Positions 49,352 to 63,456 of a stretch of DNA of 64,000 bases are shown here, piece after piece; position 1 is the first letter of the stretch; each line of letters opens with the position of its first letter. The stretch covers positions 58,079 to 122,078 of the forward strand of contig WOGZ01000080.1 of assembly GCA_009733775.1 (NCBI GenBank). Direction: 5' to 3'. Under the pieces are notes generated by a model. The model made no database searches and was not told where the DNA came from. It worked only from the letters and a program-made list of their open reading frames with translations. The position numbers were made by a program, and so were the translations under genes. The DNA comes from Alectoria sarmentosa (Eukaryota > Ascomycota > Lecanoromycetes > Lecanorales > Parmeliaceae).

Positions 49352-50299
49352 ATTATCGTTCGATTCGATGAAATTGAGATCGAGTTTTTTTATATAAATC
49401 GAAAAATGTTGATATTAAATTTTAAAAGATTGCTTTAAATCATAAAAAGTCTTATTTAATTTATAAATCTTGATATTGTTTTTGTTAAAGTCGTCAAATT
49501 GTTATATATAAATGTTTTTTTGAACATCGTTATAAAAAAAACCGATTTTAACGTTCATTTATTTCACGTTTTAATTTATAATCGTTATAAACGCAAAAAT
49601 CGTTTTATAATTTATAAGTTTTATTATTAACGCGAAAATGTTATAATAATTACGACCCTTTTATTATTCGAATTTTTGAATAATTTAACATATTTTATAA
49701 CGAATAACTTTTTTTTCGAGATCTCGCTTTATAATATAAATTTAATAATTTTTAAAAACATAAACCCTTAAAGACGTTTAAATAAGGCATTAAATGTTAT
49801 TATTTATAAAAAATTTATATTCATCTCGCATGTCAATTTCTCAATTTATATAAATTAAATTGTTAAAAATCGTTTATTCGTAAATTATAAATTCGAAAAT
49901 ATTAAATTTATTAATATGATTCGCAAAAAAGATAAAGATAACGAAAGCTTTTATTAAAAAATCAAACGATAAATTATAAAGATTCGAAATAATGAGATCT
50001 TTATAATTATCAAATATCTTTTAAATAATTTTATATTCGAAATGTTTTCGCATAATTCTCATTTCAACAAATTTCGAAAACATCGATAAAAAAGAAATAA
50101 TAATAAATTTAACGATTAATGCAACAGGTTTGATAAATGTTATAAACACACGCATTACAATAATAACAAAATGAGATTTTTGAAAACGATTAACGATTGA
50201 CGATGGAATATTCATTAATAATAATCGATTTGACGATTTAATCGAAGTCACAGATTCAACGTTTGATAATACAATGATACGTTATTCATTTAATATCTT

Positions 50300-51170
50300 T
50301 TTCATAACGAATATTGATACGAAAAGACGTTAACGTTTATTTAAAAACTTATGAATCTCAATCTTTTTTTCGAAATTCATGAAATGAAAACGTTTTTTAA
50401 CGAAATGCACATTATTAACGCGAATAATTTTCTTTTTGATTAAATTATAAAAATAAAAAATGAATTCATTTTCGTAATTAAAAAGAATACATTTCTCGCT
50501 TTTATTTATAATTTTTTTTTGAATACGTTTTAAAATGTAAACGATGAAATTAATGATACGCAAATAAAAAAGAATAAGTTTATAATAATAAAAGGTTTCG
50601 AAAGATATATCGATGATTTTAATGTTAAAAGAACGCATCGTCAAATAATTAATTATAATCATTATTTTAAATCAAAAAAAATTATTAAAATTGAAATTTA
50701 ATAAAATTAAATGAATTTTATTTATCAAAGTTTGATTAAATCGTTCGACGATTTTATTCATTTCGAGATTATTTATAATAATGAATTTTTATTTGATATT
50801 CGTCTGAACGAGACATTTAAAAAAAACTTTATTGATATATTCATTTTTATTATCGAGACGAATACGATTAATTTGATAATTTCGAGATTTTAAATAAATC
50901 TTGAAACGTAAAAATATGATAAAGATCTTATTTTTATAATGAATATAATAAATCTCGAAATAATAAATGAAATCGTTTTTAAAAATCATAAAGTATTTAT
51001 AATCGTTGAAATTAATGAAAATCAAAGATTTAATAAAATCGTTATAAACGAATTCGTTCGATAAAATATCGAGCGTTATAAAATTATTATAAAATGTCGC
51101 CTTTTGACGATTCATCACATAACATTTATAAATGTATTTCTCGACGATGTTTTTGAAAAAATTCACATTT
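50300..51170 (-). pseudogene. copia B integrase remnant
   Basis: Two open pieces in the minus direction. 50789-51166 ends with FLRFKIYLKSRNYQINRIRLDNKNEYINKVF..C..TNIK in broken stretches, matching the integrase core with its second catalytic Asp (RLDN-GEY). 50330-50662 matches the segment downstream of the core (KCILFNYENE, YNLIKKKIIRVNNVHF), which in the family is the GYE-N-Y-V-D-V-F region. Both contain N-for-D and I-for-T/V changes of RIP type. Confidence 0.8.
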
Positions 51171-54108
51171 ATAATGATATTAAAAAACTTATTAAAATTT
51201 TATTAATTTAAATAATTTATGCGAGTATATTATAATTAATAAATCGAATTCGAAAAAATATTATAAACGATCAACGCATTATTATCTTTTCAAAAATTCA
51301 AAAAAAATAAATCGCGATTTCGCGTATCGATTAACGTGATATTATTTTAAATTAAAACATAATCTTTTTTATAAAAAGCGATTTTAATATCGACATTTAA
51401 AAGTTTTTTAATCGATAAAAAATTAACGTTTATATCGAGCATATGCAAAACATTAAAAATCGTTAAAATAACGCGTTTATTATTAACATTACAATTAAAA
51501 TTAATGATATCATAAATAAAGAATTAAACTTTAACGTTTTTAATGTCTTTGATAAATCGAGATTAAATTTTGATATAAATAATGAATATCGAATAATTAA
51601 TAAAGAAATGACGAGTGCAATCAAAATCTATCATAATTCGAATATCAAAATTTATAAAATTAACGAACGATAAACGTTTATTCAAATTCGAATTCATTAT
51701 TAAATTAATAAAATCCTTATTTTAATTTGTTTAATTAATTACATTCAAAATATTAAAATCATTCGAAATGAAATTCGAATAATTTTGATTATTTAATTTA
51801 TTTAAAAATGTTATATGAGTATAAAAATAATCGTCTTTTTTTGAAATATACGTTATATTAACATTAAAATAATTATTCTCCCCTAAAGCGAAGGCGTTAA
51901 ATAACGCTTTTTTAATGCGTTTACATTTGACATTTAAAACATTAATGCTCGCATAAATGATATCGATTTACGTCTTTTTTTTCTTTTTCTATTCATTTAT
52001 AAACTTTTTCGACTTTAAATAAAAGAATTTGATTTAACATTTAATAAAAAGATGTTTAAATTTACGATTAACGATTTTATAAAAAACATAAATTTCGCGA
52101 TTAATGAAATTAAAATCGTCGAAACCGCTTTTGACGAATTATTTGTTTTTATTATTACGATGAATAAACATAATAATATTACTCTTTTTGATTATAAGCA
52201 TATAACGCTTTTCATTCATTACGTCATAAATAATTAAATCGAATTTAATTGCTTTCGAATCATAAAGCACATAAATTTAAATATAAATTATCATAAAAAT
52301 ATCGTAGATTTCGTCGAGTCTCATAAGAAAAAATTGAATAAAATAAGATTTCGATAATAATAATAAATCGTTTAAATTAACGATCTCGACATTAATTTTG
52401 CGAAAATTCTTTTCATATTAATGAACGTCTTTTTTGAAATTAATGTTAATATTATGTAATTAACGCACAAGCTCGATATAAAGTTCAAAGCTCATAAGTT
52501 TATAATAAATATCGATAACGTTCAATATAATTTAAGAATTCTCATTATGCTTTTTAATGAATTAATAATCAACATAATTTAAACGTTGATAAATGATCAC
52601 ATAAATTTTAAATTTGATAATATTAATGAAAAATGAAAAATTGTTCAACATTAATCAATCGTTAATATCTTTACTTCATTTGATATATTTGATAATGAAT
52701 TTTAAAATGATAATGAAAATCAAAAAGAAATTGTCTTCATTATTTATAAAAACATTTTCAATAATATTTTAAATATTAAATTCAATTATCGATATTAAGA
52801 GAAATAAATAAAGAAATATAAAAAATTAATAATGATAATGAGAATAATAAAGACGAGGGTTCTTTTATCACGATTGAAAACGAATCAAAAAAATCGTTTT
52901 GAAAAATACCGCTTTGAAAAAATGTCGAAATAAACGAATTTGATAATAATTTAAAAAACGTTTCGAACGTTTTAAAAAAAGTTGATAAATAAAATCATTT
53001 GCCTTTAGCGCGTAAATCAAAAATTTCGATATCGCTTAAGACGTTAAATAACTTTTTATTAATTTTAAAATCATTATCGCACGACGATAATGTGAAAAAA
53101 ATGAAAAAAATGCTTTATCAATCTTCGTTAAAATCGTTTAAATTTTTATCGATATCAATCAATTATTATCGTTATATTTCAAAATTTTGCAATAATAATG
53201 AAAAATGTTTATGCGAAAATTAATGATAAATTTAAGCGATAATATTATTATAAAATAATGTTAATAATACGAAAAATTTGATTTTGAATTTGATAATAAA
53301 AATTAAATTCGATTAAGATTATATTGAATGCAATTATAAACGTATAAATCTTTTTAAAAAATTCGCATTCTTTTTATATTATTTAATCAAAGATTTAAAT
53401 TTAAAATATTCGCTTCGATGATTATCATCGTGAAATTAAAATTGATTAAACTTTATAATCATGATGATAAAATATTATTAATAATGAATAAAGAATTCAA
53501 TAATAAAGTCTCAATTTTTTTTTAAGAGATTTTTAAGATCAAAACGTCAATTTGAACACACAAAGTTTGTTATTTTTAATTTTAAATAGGTTTATAAACG
53601 TTTGAATGATAATGAAATCAATTTTGAGTTGTTTTAAACGATAATCAAATTAATAATGATGTTAATATTCAATTATTCAATTTGTTTTATTAACTCGATA
53701 TATCGTTAAGAATATAAATCATTAATTTAATGAAATGTCATAAAAATAAGGGCGTATTCTTTTTTGTTTAATGTGTCTTATATAAAGAAATTAACAATAT
53801 TATAAAAATCTTATATAATTCAATCGCACGGTCGTAGATCGCATACGACTTCGATTAAAAATGAATAACTTCGGCTCGCCGAGAGCTGAAAGATTTTCAA
53901 CCCTTAAATTTCAAATCATAATCGTTTAAACTCAAAGATCATTTTGCAAATGAGAATTGTTCATCTTAAAAAGATTAATGAATAAAGATTTTTATAATTA
54001 ATTATCTCATTGCGATGAGTATGAAATGTTTAAAAACAATTATAATTATAATAATGAATAGATAAATCATGTTTATAATGATCGCCGGGCAAGCCCGGGT
54101 TTATAACT

Positions 54109-54232
54109 TATGAAAATATGATGTAAAACACTTAATTGTATTATTTTAAGAGTGTTATGAAGGAAAGTGCGATTATGTTACGAGCGCATACGCTCGTGTC
54201 ACATGATCTATCACGTAACCTAAATTTCAACA
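54109..54232 (-). repeat. 5' LTR of copia B element
   Basis: 124 bp, starting TGTTGAAATTTAGGTTACG at 54232 and ending CATATTTTCATA. It contains GAGCGTATGCGCTCG, a near-palindrome, on the minus strand. Confidence 0.9.
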
Positions 54233-54611
54233 AAAATTTATAATTACAATTATAATAACGATAAATTAATTTCAAATTGAATTTTGAAAAATATTTAAGA
54301 TACTAATTAATGAAAAAATCGATAATAACGATTTTATAAATAACGACGTAACTCTCAAATTTGAATTGAACGTAAATGTAAATCTTTTAAAAAGAAATTC
54401 GTAAAGTTTATAATTATAAATGCAATAACGATAAATCAATTTCAAATTAAAATTTGATAAATTAAAATTTATTTATATGAAATGTCAAGATTGATATTTG
54501 AGATTTTGCGAATAAACTCGATCGATTATTTATAATGTGAAAATTAATGAAAAAAAAAAAGCTCTCATAAAAGCGAGAAAAGAAATAATTTATTCATTTT
54601 TAAACGATGTT

Positions 54612-54850
54612 TTAAATTTTATTTATTTTATAAACGTGATTTGAGATTAATGAACTTGCGAAATAATTCGAAAGTATTTTTATAAAAAACCTTAATAAGA
54701 CCGTCGACGATTTATTTATTAATAAACACGTATTATAAATCAACATTTTCATTAACGATTTGATCGCGCATTTAATGATATTAAATATCGATATATTTAA
54801 TATGATTATAATGTTAAGAGTTTTTAATAAACGCAATTGCGTTTTGATTA
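54612..54850 (-). pseudogene. copia C RNase H C-terminus (copy 3)
   Basis: Same region as 439-677 on plus and 8547-8780 on minus: KHID-type, DLxYV-like and KNxFELFRKLI-like segments with RIP stops. It lies just after the nested copia B insertion and the remaining 3' region. Confidence 0.75.
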
Positions 54851-56991
54851 TCGTTATAAATAATAATCGTTTAAAGCGTTTCATTAAGACGAATTTGATT
54901 TAAAAGATTTTTTAATCAAATAACTTTTTTGATAATTTGCGTTTGATCGATATATTTGACTTTATAAATAAACAATACGATTATAAATTATCGTTTAAAT
55001 AATCAATTAATAGTTTTATTTTTTAAATTAAAAACGTAATTTAAAATTAATTTGCGAATATCATGATCGTCAATTTAATCGAAATTAATATAATTAATAA
55101 ATTTTTGAAACGTATCTTTATAAATAAAATCTTAATTAATAATTTTTTTAAATAACGAAAAATATATTTAATAATAATATAATAAATCTCGATAAGATTA
55201 AAAGCGTATTGAAAAATCATTAAAATAATGAAAATAATGTCAGATCTAATGTCGAGCATAACGTATATAAAAGATTTTATAATCGATTAATAAATTTAAA
55301 AAAATTCTTTGAAAATTATATATTCTTTTTTAATAAATATTGATCATAAATTAATTTTCATTAAAATACATTTTATTTTAATTTTTCACATTTTATAAAT
55401 ACGAAAAAAACGCTCGATATAAACGAATTATCTTAATTATAAAATTCGATTAATACGATCGCGAATTATTATCATTTTATAATAATAATTATAAGAATCG
55501 AGATCGCTTATTTTGAATTTAACATTAAAAACATTTTTTATTTATTGAATTTCAAATCGAACTGAGTTAATAATAAAAACATCGTTTATATAAAAAACGA
55601 TAATGATTTTAATATTTGATATTATAAAGACGTTAAAGTCGATATCAATGAGAATAAAATCGATTTTTTTTATATATTCGATAAAGATATTATATTAAAT
55701 TCGAAAAAATTGTTTTAAATTATAAAGGGCTTTATTGAGTTTATAAACCTTATTAAAAAAAAAGTGAAACACATTCAATGAGTTATTTCACGTAGAAAAT
55801 TTTTAACGTTATTATAAAGAAAACGATTTGATATTCATTTGCTTTAAATCTTAATTCTCGACGACGATTAAAACGAAAATCGTTTTATAAAACATAAATT
55901 TAATCATTAAAACGAAAATTTTATTAAAATTCAAATCTTTTTATTATTCGAAACCACGAATTATTTAATGAATTTTGAAATAAATGATTTCATCGCGAGC
56001 TTCGCGCTTGATAATATAAATTTATTTATTATAAAAAATAATACATTTTTTAAATAAATTAATAAGTTTTTAAATTCTATTTTTTAATAAAAAATCATTT
56101 TTTCGATCATGTTATTCTTTCATTATTTTCTATAAAAATTATTAACAATGATTCTTTTATAAATCTTCGATTTATATAATTTTATTGCGATAACGATTTG
56201 AATAATCATCGCATAAAATTAAATGAAATTTAATAAAAAATCGCGCGATATAAAATAAAAATGATTTGAATAAAATAACGACGCATTATTTAACACATCG
56301 TTTTAAAAAATGAAAATTAATGATAACGACGAATTAAAAATTAATGTATTAATTTTAAAAAGATTTAAAGATTTAATTGCAAAGAATTTAAATTTAAACG
56401 ATTAAATAAATTCATCAACGTTTATTTTATTTATAAATAATTAATTTTTAATAATGAAAGACGTTATAAACGCCGAATCATTTTTCTTTATAATTAAATT
56501 AATTAATAATTATGAATTAAATAAAAAATCATTCTTTTTCAAATCTTAAACGATTTTAAAAAATCGAATAATGTTATTATTTGATAATAATATATAATAA
56601 ATATAATCGTTTTTATAATTGATAAAAATTTTCTTAATAGCACGCTTTTAACCCTTTTTTTAATTAATAACGAATTTACGCAATATAATATATTTTGAAA
56701 TTTCAATGCGTTATATATAATTTAAACGAGATTTATAATTTATATAAATTTAATAAAAAATGAATTTGCGAGAACGCATAAAATTTCGATTATGAAAATA
56801 ATTAATGATTAATATAAATTTTAATTAATATTTTTAATTAAGGTTAATATTTTTAATAATAATGTTGATAATGTTGAAAAGCGTTTAATTAAATCATTCG
56901 ATAATTTCATTTTATTCGAAATTTTCAAAATAAATAAGTTTTCACGTGATATTATAATCGATATAATAAATATCAAAATCAAAAATTTTAT

Positions 56992-58224
56992 ACTATTTAA
57001 ACCTTTCGCGGAGATTTAAAACTATAATATAACGATTGTTCAATGATCATATATTTATTTTAAATGTACATCGATTATACATCGGTTGAATAACGATTTA
57101 AAAATTCGATATGTGATTAAGACTTTTTGAAAGGAGCCATACAATCATATCCATGGTCATCGCAATCACAGATTCATAACCATCGCAATCACAGATTCAT
57201 GACCATCGCAATCACATATCCATGACCATCGCAATCACATATTCATGACCATCGCAATCACATATCCATGACCATCGCAGTCATGGCCATCGCAATCACA
57301 GACCCGTACCCATCGCAATCACATATCCATGGTCATCGCAATCACATATCCATGACCATCGCAGTCACATATCCATGACCATCGCAGTCATGGCCATCGC
57401 AGTCACATATCCGTGACCATCGCAGTCACAGACCCGTACCCATCGCAGTCACATACTTATGACCATCGCAATCACATATCCATGGCTGCTGCAACCACAT
57501 GATCATCGCTATCGCAATGATCATGATCATGTGGTTGCAATGAAAACGGCCATGGGTATGTGATTGCAATGGCCATGGGTATGTGATTACAATGGGTACG
57601 GCCTTGACTATGTGATTGCAATGGGTACGATCACGATCATGTGGTTGCAATGGGTATGACCATGGGTATGTGATTGCAGTGGGAACGGCCATGATCATGT
57701 GATTGCAGTGAATACGGCCATAATCATGTGATTGCAATGGTCATGAATATGTGATTGTAATGGATACGGCCTTGACCATGTGATTGCAATGAATACGATC
57801 ACGACCATGTGATTGCAATGGGTATAATCATGGGTATGTGATTGCAGTGAGAACGATCATGATCATATGATTATAATGAATACGGTCATGACCATGTGAT
57901 TGCAATGAATACGATCATGACAATGTGATTGTAATGAGTACGACCATGAATATGTGATTGCGATGATCACGAGTATATGATGAGAATAAATATGTGATAA
58001 TCAAAAAACCAAAAAACGATTATTTGATGATTAATTAATCAATAACGTTGTAAAGATTATTCAACCGCTTTTGGTTTTAAGAAAGGCGTTGGGTTTTTTG
58101 ATTGATTGAATAACGATTGAATAACGGTTGTATAACCGATAAAAAACTGTTAAATAATCGTTATAAATCGAACTTTTTGATCGTATACAACGAGGCTTAA
58201 AATATATCAGACGGGCAGGACAAT
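56992..58224. mobile_element. palindromic minisatellite element inserted in copia C copy 3
   Basis: Copy 2 is continuous at the equivalent point (about 10945), which shows that about 1.23 kb was inserted here. Outer parts share an inverted TATAACGATTRTTYAA motif (about 57020 and, inverted, about 58155). The centre (57138-57985) is a minisatellite of 23-24-bp units, CATGACCATCGCAATCACA on the left half and the reverse complement on the right half. The fold axis is at 57507-57522, between 16-bp perfect arms GCAACCACATGATCAT. It is dense in CpA/TpG, so RIP has not acted on it. The 103-codon minus frame (57426-57737) is a by-product of the repeat. Confidence 0.75.
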
Positions 58225-59439
58225 ATTCATCGTTATAATTAATTTGAAAACGTTTAATAATAACATTTTTATATTGATTTTTAATTTGATAACGTTTAAA
58301 GACAAAAAAGATTTCGCTTTTATATTCGATAATTTTAATTTTAAAACGTTTATCTCAATTATTAATGAAAATGATTCAATATTTATCGTCAAAACGATCG
58401 CGAGAAATAATGAAATCGTAAACATCGTTATAAATTAAATTTAAAAATCTTTTTTTAAAGCGAATATGAAATTATTTATATAACGTCTTTTACGTTTTTT
58501 TGATTGCGCATAAAATATAAAACTTTTTATTAACGACAACTTTGATTAAATCGATATCTTTAAATAATTTAATTAATTTATAAACGTTTTAATGTCTCAA
58601 ATGATTTTTATGAGCATATTATAAATCGAAGATTTAATTGTTAATTTTGCGCGATATAACATCGAGATTTAAATTCGAAAAAAAAATCGAAATAAATTAA
58701 TAAGGAAATAACGTTATTTATCGAATTAAAATGTTTTTTATATTTAAAAATGATATAAAATATAACGAATTTGATATTATATTATTTAAATATAAATATA
58801 AACATTAACGATTATTTAAAAATAATCAAAGTTTGATTAAGTTTTTATAAATATAAATAATAAAGATTATTATTTTGCAATCAAATAATGATATTATAAT
58901 TATCAAATTCGATATTATTTTATACAAATTTCATTTAAATGTTATTGCGCATTAGTTGTCTTTAAGAAATTAAATTCAACAATAAATTTAAAATAAAAAG
59001 AACATTTATGAGAATAAGCTTTTTTTTTAATCATTAATAATGATATTAATGCGTATTTCATCGATGTTAATGAAAATATAAACGCTTTTAATATTTTTAA
59101 TGAAATGAATATCATTTAATTTGAAATCGAGAGCGCGATATTGCATGAAACAATCTTTATTAAATGTGAAATGTTAAAAATAAATATAATTCATCGTTTA
59201 TCGCGAAAATGATAAATTGTTTATTTTAATCGTGAAAATAATCATAATTTCTTTTTGATTATCGAAAATTCGACAAAATTCGATCTCTGCGATGACGTTT
59301 TTTGTTATTAAATTTGTTATTTTTTCGATCGTTGTTCTTTTTGTTTTTAAATTTATCGTTATCATCATCATTATCATTATTATCGTTATTTCTTTTATCA
59401 TCATTATCATCAAAATTATTATTATTTTGACGATTCTTA

Positions 59440-61505
59440 TTAAAAAATTGATCGCATTTTAATTTGATATAATAATGTTTTTTATAATGAATGCAATATT
59501 TGACGAATTTTTGAATAATTTTGTTATTGAAATCAAATATAACCTTTTTTTAAAATTTAATAATAATAATATGTTTTAAAATTAAAATTGAAGCAATAAA
59601 GCGAAGAAAACGTTGAATAATAAATATAAAAATAAATTCTTAATGCTCAAAAAAGAGATTAATTATAATTTAAATAAATCGAATAATAACGTATTTCAAT
59701 AAATAAATTATTTTAATATTAACATCATTTATAAATTTATAATTTTGAATATAATGAATAAAATAAACGTTATTTGATTTATTTAACTTTATGTGAAAAA
59801 GAAAAATGAAAAAATTGATTTTTAATTTTAATTTAAATGATAAATTAATAATGTTATTATGAATGTTTTTGAAACGAGCGGCAAAGTCAATTATATTTTT
59901 ACATTAATTAAAATTCAATTTGAATAATCAACGATATAAGTCATTAAGCGTATCGAAATCTTTAAACTTGTTATTTTTATAAATGACATTTTATAAAATG
60001 TGCGCATTAATCTCATTTTCATAATTTATAAATAAATTGTTTTTAAGGCGATTTTTGATAATATTGATATAAAGTTTATATTTCAAATTTCATTTAACTC
60101 GTTATTTTTCGATAACATTAATTATTATCATAAATTCGTTAAATAAAATGTTTTTAAAGATGATAAATATAACGAAAATTTCACTTTATTTCATTTTGAT
60201 GAATTTAATAAAACGTTGCGACGTAAAAAATTATCGCATTTTTCGAAATCATATTTAAAAATCTTCGAGTTCTTTAAACTTTTTGATATAAAGCGAAAAA
60301 TCATTATTGAATTTTACGTCGACGATTTTTTCGAATATAATGATTTTTATATATTATTAAAAATATAAAAAATTTGAATATTGATAAGAGAATTGAATTT
60401 AATAAATTAAACGATAATTTTAAAAAGATTTTCGTTATTAATTGAATTCGCGAATAAAGATATCGAAAATTATAATGTTATTAAATAAATAAATAAATAA
60501 ATATATAATCGCGTTCTTTGCTTTTCGAGCGCGTTTTGAATTAATGATAAATTTTATTTAATGTTTGATTATAAAAAGAAAAATCGCGTTTAAAGATGCG
60601 TTTTATCGATCGAGCTTTTTTGAATTGAGCTCGAAATTCTTTTTAAAAAATATTTAAAAATATAAAAAACGTGAAATTGCGAAGACGTTTAAGTTTATTT
60701 TAATTTATAAAAAAAAAGAAATATATTTAAAACGTTTGAATTTATCTCGATGAGAAATGTGATTAATGAATATAATTAAATTTTTTAAATCAAAATCAAA
60801 AGAAATTAAGAGTCTTTTATGTTTTTTTTCAATTATAATTAACATTAAAATCGTTAATATAACAGCGATCGTTAATATAATAGCGATCATTAATATAATA
60901 AAAGTCGTGTTTTGCAGCGAGATGTTTATTATCATAAACGATTCGTTATCGTTATTGATTTTAACTTAATATTTCGTTAAAAGCAATTTAATAATTGATG
61001 TTATAATAACAATGTTAAAAGCAAAGTTTATAGCGTATTGCGATTTCTTTCCCGTTTTATAAATAACGAAATAACATTATTTAATAACGCTTAATCAATT
61101 GATAAAGATAACACGCGTTTGATTAAACTTAATTTCAACTCTTTTATTCTTTAAATAAAAAATTGAAATGTAATTTATAAGATTAAATGATTTTTTAAAA
61201 AGTTATTTGATTATTGCGTTATGAGTATAACTCATCGTTTAAAGATTAAAATTAATAAATAATTAATCGCAATTTTCAAAAACAAATTATAATCAACGTT
61301 TATCAACGTTTTATAATTTATAATTTATAATTATCATATAAATAAATCGTTAAATTAAATTAAATATATATTTAAAGCATGATTTATTAATAAGAATAAT
61401 CACGTGTGATGAATAAATTTAAAAAGATTATTACGAAATGAATGATTATTCTGTCGCTTAAATTTTAAACATTACGATTCAACTTTCAATTGTACGCTTA
61501 ATTAA
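59440..61505 (-). pseudogene. copia C gag and leader remnant (copy 3)
   Basis: The minus frame near 59510-59450 reads KYCIHYKKHYYIKLKC, the CCHC knuckle with Cys-to-Tyr and His-to-Tyr changes. An Asn/Asp-rich stretch follows downstream. The upstream sequence aligns with 12200-14260 of copy 2. Confidence 0.65.
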
Positions 61506-61696
61506 TGTCGAAATTTAAATCACGTGATAGGTCACGTGATACGGGCGTATGCGTTCATAATATAAATCGCACTTTCCTCCGTAACACTTTTAAATTAATA
61601 TAATTAAATGTCTTACATCATATTTTCATAGGTTATAAACTCGAATTTGCCCGGCGATCGTTATAAACATAATTTATTTATTTATCATTATGATTA

Positions 61697-61973
61697 TATC
61701 TTACGGGAACCTTATCGAATATAAATCGCGCTTTGACAAAAAGTTAAAAACGCGACAATAACAACAACGCGTCAACAATTAAAACTTTAATCAACAATTT
61801 GTCAACAATTTTCCAACAATTTCTCAATAACAAATTGTTAATGTCAACAATCTGTCAACAATGCGTCAACAATTTTTCAACATTTTGTCAACAATTTTTG
61901 ATTTGTCAACAAATTGTTTTTATTCTCAAATAGTTATCAACTTGTTTATAAATAGGGTATCTCCCTCAAGGTA
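61697..61973. mobile_element. TACCTTA-TIR element (273 bp) with proven TA target
   Basis: The left end TCTTACGGGAACC (from 61699) and the inverted right end CCTTGAGGGAGATACCC (to 61971) are flanked by TA on each side. The same leader without the insertion is present at 42741-42760, 45370-45390 and (inverted) about 54045-54065, each with a single TA. So the ends and the TA duplication are directly visible. The interior is a string of GTCAACAATTT-type repeats without coding capacity. Confidence 0.9.
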
Positions 61974-63456
61974 ATTGTTTTTAAACATTTCATATTTATC
62001 GCAATGAGACAATCAATTATAAAGATCTTTATTCATTCAATTTTTTTGAGATGAATAATTTTCATTTATAAAATGATCTTTAAGCCTAAACGATCATGAT
62101 TTGAAATTCGAAAATTAAAATCTCTCAATTTTTGATGAGTCGAAGTTATTCGTTTTTAATCGAAGTCGCATGCGATTTACGATCGTGCGATCGAATCATA
62201 ATAAAACTTTTATAACATTATTAATTTCCCTACGTGAAACACATTAAATAAAAAAAATGCGTTTTTATTTTTATAACATTTTATTAAATTGAGAATTTAT
62301 ATTCTTAACGATGTATTGAATTAATAAAATAAATTAAATGATTAAATGTCAGCATTATTATTAATTTAATTATTATTTAAAATAACTTAAAGTTAACTTT
62401 ATTATCATTTAAACGTTTAAAAATTTATTTGAAATCAAAAACAATAAACTTTATATGTCAAAATTAACGTTTTGATTTTAAAAATCTTTTGAAAAAAGAA
62501 ATTGAGATTTTATCATTGAATTCTTTATTTATTATCAATAATATTTTATTATTATAATTATAAAATTTGATTAATTTTAATTTTATAATGATAATCGTCG
62601 AAGCGAATATTTTGAATTCGAATTTTTAATTAAATAATATAAAAAGAGTGCGAATTCTTTAAAAAGGTTTATACATTTATAATTAAATTCAATATAATCT
62701 TAATCAAATTCAATTTTTATTATTAAATTCAAAATCAAATCTTTTATATTATTAATATTATTTCATTATAATATTATCATTTAAATTTATTATTAATTTT
62801 TATATAAACACTTTTCATTATTATTATAAGACCTTAAAATATAACGACAATAATTGATTAATATTAATAAAAACTTAAATGATTTTAACGAAAATTGATA
62901 GAGCATTTATTTTATCTTTTTCACATTATCGTTATATGATAATAATTTTAAAATTAATGAGAAATTATTTAACGTTTTAAACGATATCAAAATTTTTGAT
63001 TTACGCGTTAAAGATAAACGATCTCATTTATTAATTTCTTTTAAAACGTTCGAATCGTTTTTTAAATCATTATTAAATTTGTTCATTTCGACATTTTCTT
63101 AAAGCGGCAATTTTTAAATCGATATTTTTAATTCGTTTTCAATCGTGATAAAAGTTTCGTTTTCATTATTCTCATCATTATTATCAATTTTTTACATCTT
63201 TTCATTTATTTTTTTCGATATCGATGATTAAATTCAGCGTTTAAGATATCGTTGAAAATATCTTTATGAATAATAAAAACAACTTTTCTTTGATTTTCAT
63301 TATTATTTTGAAATTCATTATCGAATATATTAAATGAAGCGAAGATATCAACGATTAATTAATGTTAAATAATCTTTAACTCTTTATTAATATTATTAAA
63401 TCTAAAATTTGCGTGATTATTCGTTAACGTTTTGATTATGTTAATCGTCAATTCAT

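Larger units (their letters stand above)
47070..54232 (-). mobile_element. complete Ty1/copia family B element with target duplication
   Basis: This 7163-bp element has 124-bp LTRs at 47070-47193 and 54109-54232. It is flanked by AAAAT on both sides (47065-47069 and 54233-54237), and the host copia C sequence resumes exactly after it. Minus-strand order: 5' LTR, leader with CCCGGGCTTGCCCGGCGATC near 54100-54080, gag (about 53800-51900), integrase (about 51170-50300), RT (YVDN at 49312-49301), RNase H, a 3' region with little RIP (47194-48250), and 3' LTR. This is the best defined insertion in the window. Coding parts are RIP-mutated. Confidence 0.95.
46050..61505 (-). mobile_element. Ty1/copia family C, copy 3, carrying nested insertions
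   Basis: The 3' LTR is at 46050-46186, the 3' region at 46187-47069 and 54233-54600, RNase H at about 54612-54850, RT with YIND near 55585, the gag knuckle near 59510-59450, and gag/leader to 61505. The 5' LTR is missing because copia B element 2 begins at 61506. Three insertions interrupt it: a solo LTR (46233-46376), a whole copia B element (47070-54232) and a palindromic minisatellite element (about 56992-58224). Without them it collinearly matches 7271-14260. All coding frames are destroyed by RIP-type changes. Confidence 0.85.

Noticed and set aside
57426..57737. 103-codon His/Met-rich minus-strand open frame
   Set aside because: It lies wholly within the inverted minisatellite and its composition follows from the repeated unit. 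No start context or homologous protein.
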